DNA of 29,691 nucleotides. Source: a virus. The stretch covers positions 1-29,691 of the IMG/VR virus record IMGVR_UViG_3300006916_000245, one strand, 5' to 3'. This document shows positions 13,488-19,230 of this stretch, in pieces (position 1 is the first letter of the stretch; each line of letters opens with the position of its first letter). Below the pieces are notes generated by a model that saw only the letters and a program-made list of their open reading frames with translations, was not told the DNA's origin and ran no database searches. The position numbers and the translations under genes were made by a program.

Positions 13488-13732
13488 ACTTTGTCCCCCA
13501 TTTGCTTGAAGATGATTTCAAGAAAGGAACCAAGGGAATCGTGCTGACATCCCATCTCGTAGAATCGAAGGACAACAAGATCCGGATGCTTTTCGTAATA
13601 ATCCTTGAGAGTTTTGATTCCCCAGGTAACGTCTCTCAGAGCCGAGTCGATGAAATACTCAGCGAGCTCATCTTCATTTAGGCTATCGAGACTTGTTCCC
13701 GGTTGTGTTGTTGAAGGTGGCTTCGTCACCAT
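13460..13732 (-). CDS. Hypothetical protein, 90 residues
   Basis: ATG 13732 with GAGAT 8 bases upstream; overlaps both neighbours. Acidic helices in the first half (EDELAEYFIDSALRDVTW) and LKDYYEKHPDLVVLRFYEMG after it. Predicted all-helical. No family recognised. Confidence 0.5.
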   Translation of the reverse strand: MVTKPPSTTQPGTSLDSLNEDELAEYFIDSALRDVTWGIKTLKDYYEKHPDLVVLRFYEMGCQHDSLGSFLEIIFKQMGDKVWKGSSQAS

Positions 13733-13910
13733 GTTCCAGCATCTCCAAAAATTTGTGAACGTCTTGCGGTTGAGTGAAGTAAGGGCCGACTTTTTTGAGC
13801 TTGCTTTGCGCTACAGCAACGTACCAACGACCACGGCTATCGTGGGTGATGACAAATTTGAAGGGCTTGTAGCGATCAAGAGCTCTTTGTATCAGGAGCC
13901 AAAACTTCAT
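13683..13910 (-). CDS. Hypothetical protein, 75 residues
   Basis: AAGGAG 7 bases before the ATG. MKFWLLIQRALDRYKPFKF followed by beta strands (VITHDSRGRWYVAVA) and a helical end (DVHKFLEMLEHG). A small alpha/beta protein of unknown function. Its start lies inside the previous gene's end (35-base overlap), and its end overlaps the next gene by 50 bases, which is more than elsewhere in the operon. Confidence 0.55.
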   Translation of the reverse strand: MKFWLLIQRALDRYKPFKFVITHDSRGRWYVAVAQSKLKKVGPYFTQPQDVHKFLEMLEHGDEATFNNTTGNKSR

Positions 13911-14061
13911 TGGGTTTCTCCTTTTTCTTTAGACGCGCTTGATCGATGCGATCAGCCATCTCGTCTATCTGGTCTTGCCGGGCTTTCTCGCTGGCTTGTT
14001 CGTACGGAATGCCGTTGTTGAGGTTACGTTCAAAATGTTTGAACCATTCTTCTTTACTCAT
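13876..14061 (-). CDS. Hypothetical helical protein, 61 residues
   Basis: ATG 14061 preceded by GAAAGG; overlaps the previous gene by 8 bases. Predicted mostly helical (WFKHFERNLNNGIPYEQASE, IDEMADRIDQARLKKKEKP), with high charge. No family recognised. Confidence 0.5.
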   Translation of the reverse strand: MSKEEWFKHFERNLNNGIPYEQASEKARQDQIDEMADRIDQARLKKKEKPNEVLAPDTKSS

Positions 14062-14374
14062 CGGTCTTTCCTTTCAGAATCCCACCTAAGCCTCGTCTTT
14101 CAAGACGGCTTTTGATGATGTTGACCCGAGCGTCAATGGTATTGAGCTGTTGTCCATGCTCATGAAGTATTCGGATTACATGCTTGATGTCTTTGTGAAG
14201 GCGATCGTTGTCGGCAAACAGTTCTGAAAGCATTTCATCTGCGAGCTTACGTCCGACTTTTTCATCGCCTGATATCTTACGTGCGAGCTTTTCCCGGTAG
14301 TCTCGGACTTTTTTGACGTTCCAAAGCGTTCTAGCGGCCTCTATGAGCCCTACAGCGGCTATTGGTGACTTCAT
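14054..14374 (-). CDS. Coiled-coil hypothetical protein, 106 residues
   Basis: GGAG 7 bases before the ATG. A hydrophobic start (SPIAAVGLIEAARTLWNV) leads to a basic stretch and a long heptad-rich helix (ELFADNDRLHKDIKHVIRIL, then QLNTIDARVNIIKSRLERRG). It is probably an oligomeric coiled coil. No function assigned. The distance to the upstream gene is normal only if that gene ends at 14395, as argued for the frameshift. Confidence 0.55.
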   Translation of the reverse strand: MKSPIAAVGLIEAARTLWNVKKVRDYREKLARKISGDEKVGRKLADEMLSELFADNDRLHKDIKHVIRILHEHGQQLNTIDARVNIIKSRLERRGLGGILKGKTDE

Positions 14375-14864
14375 TAGGGTCTCCGTGCGTTGTTCTAGAT
14401 GTGAAGATCCATTCCAACAGCGACATTAGCTTGGTATTCTTCCAGAACTTTCCAAAATACCTCGCCCCACTCTTTGAGGTCTTTCTGTCGCTGACCATTC
14501 CCCACCAGCCCATAGAGCCTCTTTCAATCCAATCGCCTTTAGGAGTTAAGACGGCAAAGGCAAACGCTTCCTGCTCTACTTTTTTGTCGTTGTGAGCAGC
14601 GATTACGTCCGAAACAAAGGCCATGTTTCTGTTTGTTTGACGGGCTTTCTCAGCAAAATTAAAGCCATCGTCACCGTGATCTCGGTACTGATTCAGAAGC
14701 ACACCATCGTAACGTCCACCCGGTAAATACCAGTCCCATTTCCAGCTTTCTGTCCCTAATCCTTCTTCGAAGGGTGCTAGCTGAAAGTTGACACTTTCCT
14801 CAACGAGGTTTGGATCATCCATTGACTTGAGTGCTGTGATGACGATTGTGAAAAAGTGGCTCAT
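14331..14864 (-). CDS. Phage early protein with probable frameshift (intact frame gives 177 residues)
   Basis: The start MSHFFTIVITAL, QLAPFEEGLGTE, DWYLPGGRYDGVLL, FAVLTPKGDWIERG and MGWWGMVSD match a conserved phage family of unknown function. After residue about 126 this frame becomes unlike the family (RKTSKSGARYF onward) and overlaps the next gene by 44 bases. A -1 step near 14487 gives instead QKDLKEWGEVFWKVLEEYQ and then NVAVGMDLHI with TAG at 14397-14395, which matches the usual family ending (V-x-x-D-x-HI). The gene is therefore either frameshifted by mutation or sequencing error, or read by -1 slippage. See the separate entry for the tail. Confidence 0.6.
   Translation of the reverse strand: MSHFFTIVITALKSMDDPNLVEESVNFQLAPFEEGLGTESWKWDWYLPGGRYDGVLLNQYRDHGDDGFNFAEKARQTNRNMAFVSDVIAAHNDKKVEQEAFAFAVLTPKGDWIERGSMGWWGMVSDRKTSKSGARYFGKFWKNTKLMSLLEWIFTSRTTHGDPNEVTNSRCRAHRGR
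14395..14487 (-). other. Out-of-frame native C-terminus of 14331-14864
   Basis: This -1 frame of the minus strand carries the family-like tail (WGEVFWKVLEEY then VAVGMDLHI) and ends at TAG 14397-14395. That leaves 20 bases, including GGAG, before the ATG at 14374. Operon spacing and the expected C-terminus both favour this as the ancestral end. The shift lies around the bases GACAGAAAGAC (14489-14479). Confidence 0.55.
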
Positions 14865-15122
14865 TTGCTTTCCTTTTTTGCATTTACGTCCGAAGGCTCC
14901 ACCTTCTGGTTTGGTTTTTGGTTCTTTTCAGGGCAAAGCCCTGGTGTTGAGCGCTAGGGCTCGGGAGCCCTGGCTGTAGCTCGGCATTTCTTGGTGCCTA
15001 AAAGTCAAAAAAGAAGGGAGAAGGCCGAAGCCCTCTCCCTCAGATTCACCGAGCCCTTATCCTTAGTGGTGAGGTTTTAGCGCCTCACTCCCGGGTGGGC
15101 CTCGCCATTCGGTGTCCTGGCG
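14865..15122. other. 258-base non-coding stretch with several hairpins
   Basis: No convincing gene. Inverted repeats: CAGGGC-aaa-GCCCTG near 14925-14940, AGGGCT-cggg-AGCCCT near 14953-14968, a strong minus-strand terminator (15007-15040), and GTGAGG-ttttagcg-CCTCAC near 15068-15088. The 9-mer TTACGTCCG also occurs at 14884-14892. The first two hairpins lie downstream of the terminator in the leftward direction, so they would be in the leader of the 14864 gene. Confidence 0.45.
15007..15040 (-). terminator. Rho-independent terminator with UUCG loop
   Basis: On the minus strand: GGGAGA, G, GGC, TTCG loop, GCC, T, TCTCCC (15039-15016), followed by TTCTTTTTT. This is a strong intrinsic terminator by eye, about 85 bases after the stop of 15123-15674. 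It would end the transcript coming from 16176 and separate the first four genes from the rest of the leftward set, unless read through or antiterminated. Confidence 0.75.
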
Positions 15123-15674
15123 TTAACGGCTGCGCTTATTCTTCGCCAACCGCTTGTCCAGCTTGGCAGATGCTTCGCTGAATTCCTTGTTCGCAAGGGT
15201 GTTGCCTTTGTCAAAGCTCGACGTTGAACCAAAGTGTGAGAACTCGCGGGCTGAGCCGTTTTCGTTTTCACCGGAGAGTGAGTCGGCCCAGACGTTGTAG
15301 TTCTCGATCACGGCTTCGAGGATGCCGTCGAGCTCGTTTAGGTCATTGACCAGCGATCGAACGAACTCTGCTTGCCTCTGCAACTTCGAATCGGAGATCT
15401 CAGTGCCGTCATTCGCTCGTGCAAGGTACTTGCCGTAATCCGAAGCCTTGGCGGCTGCTTTCTCCTTACCGCGCAAGTGATACTGGATCTGACCGGGAAA
15501 ACCTCGCAACACTGCATTTGCAAGATAGGGACGGTCTTTCAGGACGTCGCCAACGTCGTTCATAAGACTCACCAGGTACTCGGCGATGTCTTGTGCCGTC
15601 GCTGCGGCGTCTTCTTCCTCAATGACGTGCTCGAGAATTTCCATGTGCTCGGGAAGGGATTGAATTTTTGCCAT
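15123..15674 (-). CDS. Hypothetical early protein, 183 residues, strong ribosome binding site
   Basis: AGGAGG lies 8-9 bases before the ATG, the best ribosome binding site in the leftward set, and the gene has its own terminator (15007-15040), so high expression is likely. The product is acidic at the start (LEHVIEEEDAAATAQD), helical throughout (AEYLVSLMNDVGDVL; LVNDLNELDGILEAVIEN) and ends in a basic tail (LDKRLAKNKRSR). I recognise no family. A high-dose early protein such as an inhibitor of a host or defence function is possible, but nothing in the sequence proves it. Confidence 0.65.
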   Translation of the reverse strand: MAKIQSLPEHMEILEHVIEEEDAAATAQDIAEYLVSLMNDVGDVLKDRPYLANAVLRGFPGQIQYHLRGKEKAAAKASDYGKYLARANDGTEISDSKLQRQAEFVRSLVNDLNELDGILEAVIENYNVWADSLSGENENGSAREFSHFGSTSSFDKGNTLANKEFSEASAKLDKRLAKNKRSR

Positions 15675-15687
15675 GATGTTGATCCTC

Positions 15688-15816
15688 CTAAAGGATTGCT
15701 GTGATTGCCCCAGATAGGGCGATTGCTACGAGATACGCTAGAATTACTAACCAAACGCTAGGCTGTCCTTTCTTTCGCCTCTTCTTCGTAAGTGAGAACC
15801 CAGATGTCAGATGCAA
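15688..15816 (-). CDS. Possible small membrane protein, 42 residues
   Basis: Weakly supported. In this frame a basic stretch (KKRRKKGQP) precedes a clear membrane segment (VWLVILAYLVAIALSGAITA). The stop lies at the ribosome binding site of the next gene. The start is uncertain: a TTG at 15816 is proposed, without a good ribosome binding site. It overlaps the 55-codon gene at 15758-15925 by 59 bases. The positive-inside plus hydrophobic pattern is the only support. Confidence 0.3.
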   Translation of the reverse strand: MHLTSGFSLTKKRRKKGQPSVWLVILAYLVAIALSGAITAIL

Positions 15817-15925
15817 TTTCTTCAGCCGTTTCGGTGTCTGGGTCGAGTTCATCCAGGATCTCCATGAGTTCTTTGATGCGTTGCTCCTGACCAATTGGAG
15901 CTCTTAGGTCGAGAATGTTTCTCAT
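15758..15925 (-). CDS. Small acidic protein, 55 residues
   Basis: ATG 15925 overlaps the stop of 15922-16176 as ATGA, exactly like other junctions in this operon. The product begins MRNILDLRAPIGQEQRIKEL and continues with acidic helices (MEILDELDPDTETAEEIASD, IWVLTYEEEAKERTA), ending at TAG 15760-15758. Composition is that of a real soluble protein. Family unknown. It lies opposite a spurious plus-strand frame and is easily missed because of its length. Confidence 0.6.
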   Translation of the reverse strand: MRNILDLRAPIGQEQRIKELMEILDELDPDTETAEEIASDIWVLTYEEEAKERTA

Positions 15926-16176
15926 TGCTGATCTCCTTCGAGTTCTGCTTCAAGGAAAACGATGGTCTCTTCGATGCTTTCGATGAGTCTCAATGTCCTT
16001 TCTTTGTGTGTTGCATAGGATGCTGAGTTGAGCTTCTTTGCTGGTTCTAAGAGCCATTGAAGCGTTTCTATCTCGTTTCTCGCTTCTCTCAAGTTTCTCT
16101 CTAGTTGGCCTCTGACGAAAGCCGGTGATTCTTCTTCCGGCTCTTCGCACTCCATCCAGTCAGCTTCTCTATCCAT
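15922..16176 (-). CDS. Acidic coiled-coil protein, 84 residues, first gene of the leftward operon
   Basis: TAGGAG 8 bases before the ATG. Strongly acidic start (DREADWMECEEPEEESPAF) followed by a long helix (QLERNLREARNEIETLQWLL, then TLRLIESIEETIVFLEAELE). Acidic small proteins at the head of early operons are sometimes DNA mimics or host-inhibitory proteins in other phages, but this is a general remark, not evidence. Family unrecognised. Confidence 0.55.
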   Translation of the reverse strand: MDREADWMECEEPEEESPAFVRGQLERNLREARNEIETLQWLLEPAKKLNSASYATHKERTLRLIESIEETIVFLEAELEGDQQ

Positions 16177-16680
16177 GTCTCACTCTCCTAATCAGCGCTC
16201 GGAATGAACGCCTCAAGGCGCTAATTTTGCACTGTCAAGAGGGTCAGAAACCTTTGACTCAAACCAGAGCTGCACGGAGAAAGGAGCCCGCTAGGGCGAC
16301 TGCCGGAGGAAGCGACTCCCGATACCAAGTAGATAGGAAAGAACACGCTCACGAGGCTGTATGGGCCCTCTTTACTGTGCGAAATATATCCCGCCGGGCG
16401 TTCATGATGATGATGATGTAGCTTTACTTGGCGAACGCAGAGGTTAGAGGCTGTGTAACGACTCAAACGCACTAAGCTGGTCTCTGGTCCTACCTAAGTG
16501 AAGCAGTCTCTTACCGACGCGGCGGAGCCTAGGTAAAGCATGTTCCAGCTAAAGGATTCGGTACCACGCTAACGGCCGGCAGGCCGTACTTTCTAAGGCC
16601 GTAAGGCCTCATGGTCGTCAGACCTGCATCCGTGCTAACATCCAGCGCAAAGATACCGCTAATCTAAAGTAAGGCTCAAG
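16177..16680. other. 504-base divergent non-coding region with tetraloop-type hairpins
   Basis: It separates the leftward operon from the rightward terminase gene and must hold or follow promoters for both, though I could not fit a convincing sigma-70 pair. A TTGACA on the minus strand (16238-16233) has no good -10. Small hairpins: CGCC-TCAA-GGCG (16209-16220), GTCAA...TTGAC (16234-16258), GCCC-GCTA-GGGC (16286-16297), and three in tandem at 16572-16624. Five ATG triplets in a row lie at 16404-16418. No tRNA or long reading frame is supported. Confidence 0.5.
16572..16624 (+). other. Three tandem tetraloop hairpins in the leader of the small terminase gene
   Basis: On the plus strand: ACGGCC-GGCA-GGCCGT (16572-16587), AGGCC-GTAA-GGCCT (16596-16609, a GNRA-type loop) and GGTC-GTCA-GACC (16613-16624). 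All are perfect stems separated by 3-8 bases, 57 bases before the ATG at 16681. They could be RNA structure in the 5' UTR or a protein-binding array. None is followed by a U-tract, so they are not terminators. Confidence 0.5.
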
Positions 16681-17229
16681 ATGGCTCGACAACCAAGGTC
16701 TAAGCTCTCACAGCAGGAAGAAGCATTCTGCATCGCTTTTGTTACCAATAATGGTAAGCGTAAAGACGCTGCACTCGAAGCAGGATACGCAGAATCAGCC
16801 GCAGGCGTCTCAGCTTCAAGGCTCTTGCAAAGACAGCATGTCCTTGATCGAATCCAACAACTCAATCAAGCCCAGTTTAGAGCTCTAGGACCAGGACTAC
16901 TCGCGGGTATGGTCAAACTCGCAGAGAAGGCTAAATCAGAGAAAGTCAGACATGACTCTCTCAAGGATCTACTCGATAGAGCCGGATATAAGCCGATAGA
17001 ACAAGTACTTAACCTCGAATCAACAACATCAGAAGATGTCTCTCTTCTAAGAGAGCGAGCGCAGAAACTGCTCTTGGCTATTGATAAGAAAGAACAACAG
17101 ATTAACCAGGATCAGGTTAATAAGGATGGAGATACGAGTGAGGGAGTGTCCAACGACACTACACACACGTCAAAACCTAAGCCGGTGGGTGATGATATTG
17201 ACGAAGGAACGTCTGGCTCTGTCCATTAG
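16681..17229 (+). CDS. terS: Terminase small subunit (Terminase_2-like)
   Basis: 182 residues, GTAAGG 6 bases before the ATG. The N-terminal domain (SQQEEAFCIAFVTNNGKRKD, AALEAGYAESAAGVSASRLL, QRQHVLDRIQQL) matches the small terminase DNA-binding domain, with helix, turn and helix. The middle (SEKVRHDSLKDLLDRAGYKP) is the oligomerisation-type region, and the polar, Asp/Gln-rich tail is typical. It recognises the packaging start and directs the large subunit. It is separated from terL by an unusual 537-base gap. Confidence 0.85.
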   Translation: MARQPRSKLSQQEEAFCIAFVTNNGKRKDAALEAGYAESAAGVSASRLLQRQHVLDRIQQLNQAQFRALGPGLLAGMVKLAEKAKSEKVRHDSLKDLLDRAGYKPIEQVLNLESTTSEDVSLLRERAQKLLLAIDKKEQQINQDQVNKDGDTSEGVSNDTTHTSKPKPVGDDIDEGTSGSVH

Positions 17230-17408
17230 GTCTCATGAGGGTGATTACTCTCCCTCAGGTGCACAATCTTCGCTTGTTCTTTGTTAGTTTTTTTTGTCTA
17301 TCAGTGACCCCTATGTCCCCCAATTGATCTCCGATCTTGCGGGGAGATACTCCACTCTACATTGGCCCTAAAAAGTTGCGGGTGTTGCATGGATGTCACA
17401 GTTGATAT

Positions 17409-17594
17409 TTGGTGTTTGGGTTAGCTCACCCGTGTTTGGTGTATAAATTGGTGTTTTGGGTGATTTTGTCTGACAGACCAAAGTGTTGTTATTAGGGGGT
17501 TTTTTGGACAGAAGCACTAACGAGTGCCAAATTTGGCACTGTTTAATTATGGAGTGCCAATTCTGTCACCACCAAAGGGTTGTATTTTGGTGTT
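17409..17594 (+). repeat. Short direct repeats TTGGTGT(T)
   Basis: TTGGTGTTTGGG at 17409-17420, TTGGTGT at 17436-17442, TTGGTGTTTTGGG at 17448-17460 and TTGGTGTT at 17587-17594. The first and third agree over 12 of 13 bases with one T inserted. They flank the TATAAA at 17442 and the operator pair. Role unknown; protein-binding iterons or just a low-complexity T/G tract. Confidence 0.4.
17523..17570. promoter_or_regulatory. Operator pair: perfect 18-base palindrome plus degenerate copy
   Basis: AGTGCCAAATTTGGCACT at 17523-17540 equals its own reverse complement. A second, imperfect copy (AGTGCCAATTCTGTCACC) lies at 17553-17570, with centres exactly 30 bases apart, about three helical turns. 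The core recurs at 4962-4979 and, with one mismatch, at 8669-8682. The pair is placed 197 bases upstream of terL, so a repressor or activator bound here could control packaging and head genes. The binder is unknown; the LexA-like and carph-isopro proteins are candidates. Confidence 0.55.
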
Positions 17595-17766
17595 AGAGAG
17601 TTGGTTTTCTGAGATATTTTGGGGAGAGTATTTTGCCCGGCTCGAGGATCTTGAAGATCGCAGAGTGTTTTTGGTGACGGGGCGGAAAGACAGATATCAT
17701 GGATTTGGATATTCGACTAGATGTGTCCCTGCGACATGTTGTCGCACCCTATGTTAGGAGTTGTTG

Positions 17767-19227
17767 ATGTCTGACACGGATCTCGAGAATGTCCCGCTAG
17801 ACGATCAGTACGCTGAGCTGGCTCGGATTACGGATGAGCTCGAGCGGTACGAGCGGTTTAACAAGTTGCTGCTTTACTATCCGTATCCGAAGCAGATGCA
17901 GTTTCACGCGGCGACGGAGCGTGAGCGTATGCTGATGGCCGCCAACCAAGTAGGCAAAACATGGTGTGCTGGCGCTGAGGTCGCTTTTCACATGACGGGG
18001 CTATATCCGGATTGGTGGCCTGAGACAGCGAGGCGATACAGCACTGGGACTGAGTGGTGGGCTGGTGGTGTTACGGCCGAAACGACCCGCGATAACCCTC
18101 AGAGAGTGCTCTTAGGCCGGAAGAGAGAATACGGGACCGGCATGATCCCCTTGCAGGCCCTAGACGTTGTGCAGCTCGCCCGTGGGATACCAGACGCCGT
18201 GGACAACTTCACTGTCACACACGTTTCCGGCCAGACCAGCTATTGCTGGTTTAAGTCCTACGAGAAAGGGCGTGAGAAGTGGCAGGGAGAGACCCTTAGA
18301 GGCGGTATCTGGTTCGATGAGGAACCGCCCCTAGAGATCTACACAGAAGGCCTGACACGGCTTAACGTGTCCCAAGGGCCTACCCTACTGACGTTTACCC
18401 CTCTAATGGGAATGTCAGAGGTTGTCAGGCGCTTTATGCAGCCCGAAGAAAAAGCCAAAAAGTCTGCCCGGTTTTACGTCCAGATGGACCTGGAAGATGC
18501 TCAGCACTACAGCGACGAAGATCGCGCTTCAATCATCGACCAGTATCCAGATCACGAAAAAGACGCCCGTGCACGGGGTATCCCGATGCTCGGTTCTGGG
18601 CGTATCTACCCGATCCCCGAAGAACAGATCAAATTTAACCTATCGGACATGGCTGGTGGCTTCCCCTCGTACTGGCGTGGATGGGGCGCAGTTGACTTTG
18701 GAGACTGGGACCATCCAACGGCCGCTGTATTCATGCGCTTTGATGCAGATACCGATACCATCTATCTCTATGACGCCTACCGGCAGAGCCGAGAGAAACT
18801 TGCAGTCCACACCAAAGCGATTAAAGGACGCGGCAAATGGATCCCGATGGCATGGCCGCATGACGGTCATAAGCATGACGGCCGTTCAGGTGAACCGATC
18901 GCAGATTTATGGCGTAAAGACGGCGTAAAGATGCATAAAGAACACGCCACGCATGAAGCCGGCGGTTTTTCCGTCGAAGCCGGTATTACTGAATTGCTTG
19001 ACAGGATGAGCACTGGTCGGTTTAAGGTGGCTTCACACTTAAACGATTGGTGGGACGAATTCCGTACCTACCATCGTAAAGATGGCAAGATAGTCAAAGA
19101 ACGAGACGATTTGATGGATGCAACCCGGTACGCGATTATGATGCAACGAATCGCGAGATTGCCGGGCGACTCAAATCTACGCCCTCAGTCTTTTGGCACC
19201 GTCGAAAATTACTCGGTTTTTGGTTAA
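17767..19227 (+). CDS. terL: Terminase large subunit (ATPase and nuclease)
   Basis: ATG 17767 with AGGAG 6 bases upstream; 486 residues. Walker A MAANQVGKTW (57-66), Walker B IWFDEE (181-186), motif III TFTPLMG (209-215), then a nuclease domain beginning WGAVDFGDWDHPTAAV (D310) and ending with DDLMDATRYAI near the C-terminus. The protein cuts concatemeric DNA and drives it into the prohead through the portal. Length and motif order are ordinary for phage large terminases. The two TTG codons before the ATG are alternative but unlikely starts. Confidence 0.95.
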   Translation: MSDTDLENVPLDDQYAELARITDELERYERFNKLLLYYPYPKQMQFHAATERERMLMAANQVGKTWCAGAEVAFHMTGLYPDWWPETARRYSTGTEWWAGGVTAETTRDNPQRVLLGRKREYGTGMIPLQALDVVQLARGIPDAVDNFTVTHVSGQTSYCWFKSYEKGREKWQGETLRGGIWFDEEPPLEIYTEGLTRLNVSQGPTLLTFTPLMGMSEVVRRFMQPEEKAKKSARFYVQMDLEDAQHYSDEDRASIIDQYPDHEKDARARGIPMLGSGRIYPIPEEQIKFNLSDMAGGFPSYWRGWGAVDFGDWDHPTAAVFMRFDADTDTIYLYDAYRQSREKLAVHTKAIKGRGKWIPMAWPHDGHKHDGRSGEPIADLWRKDGVKMHKEHATHEAGGFSVEAGITELLDRMSTGRFKVASHLNDWWDEFRTYHRKDGKIVKERDDLMDATRYAIMMQRIARLPGDSNLRPQSFGTVENYSVFG

Positions 19228-19230
19228 TTC

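Larger units (their letters stand above)
379..14892. repeat. Dispersed 9-mer TTACGTCCG, nine copies
   Basis: Exact copies at 379-387, 2657-2665, 6244-6252, 7538-7546 (reverse complement), 8890-8898, 12140-12148, 14247-14255, 14603-14611 and 14884-14892. By hand count none lies beyond 15,000. They fall in different codon frames, on sense and antisense strands, and once in non-coding sequence, so codon preference does not explain them. A random 9-mer is expected about 0.2 times on both strands. Near-matches at 11496, 11746, 18475 and 20181. Function unknown. Confidence 0.45.
17230..17766. other. 537-base non-coding gap between the terminase genes
   Basis: T- and G-rich on the plus strand, unlike its neighbours. 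Contents in order: TGAGGG...CCCTCA hairpin (17236-17257) with an 8-T run 30 bases later (17288-17295); ATCTCC...GGAGAT hairpin (17327-17348); repeats of TTGGTGT (17409, 17436, 17448, 17587); TATAAA at 17442-17447; two operator-like palindromes (17523-17570). Only a poor 77-codon frame starting in the palindrome is open. Small and large terminase genes are usually adjacent, so this is an insertion or a control/packaging site. Confidence 0.55.

Noticed and set aside
15077-15271. 64-codon minus-strand frame near the terminator
   Set aside because: It overlaps the real 183-codon gene in another frame and reads through non-coding sequence; the product is Arg/Thr/Pro-rich without structure.
16404-16418. 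Five ATG triplets in a row
   Set aside because: A short trinucleotide run with no linked gene; the plus-strand frame around it lacks a ribosome binding site and protein-like composition.
16177-16680. tRNA, tmRNA or group I intron
   Set aside because: No T-arm GTTCRANNC box, no cloverleaf, no CCA end, and no interrupted gene on either side. The stems are short and separate.
17524-17757. 77-codon frame in the terminase gap
   Set aside because: It starts at a GTG inside the operator palindrome, has no ribosome binding site, and its product looks random (CVPATCCRTLC end).
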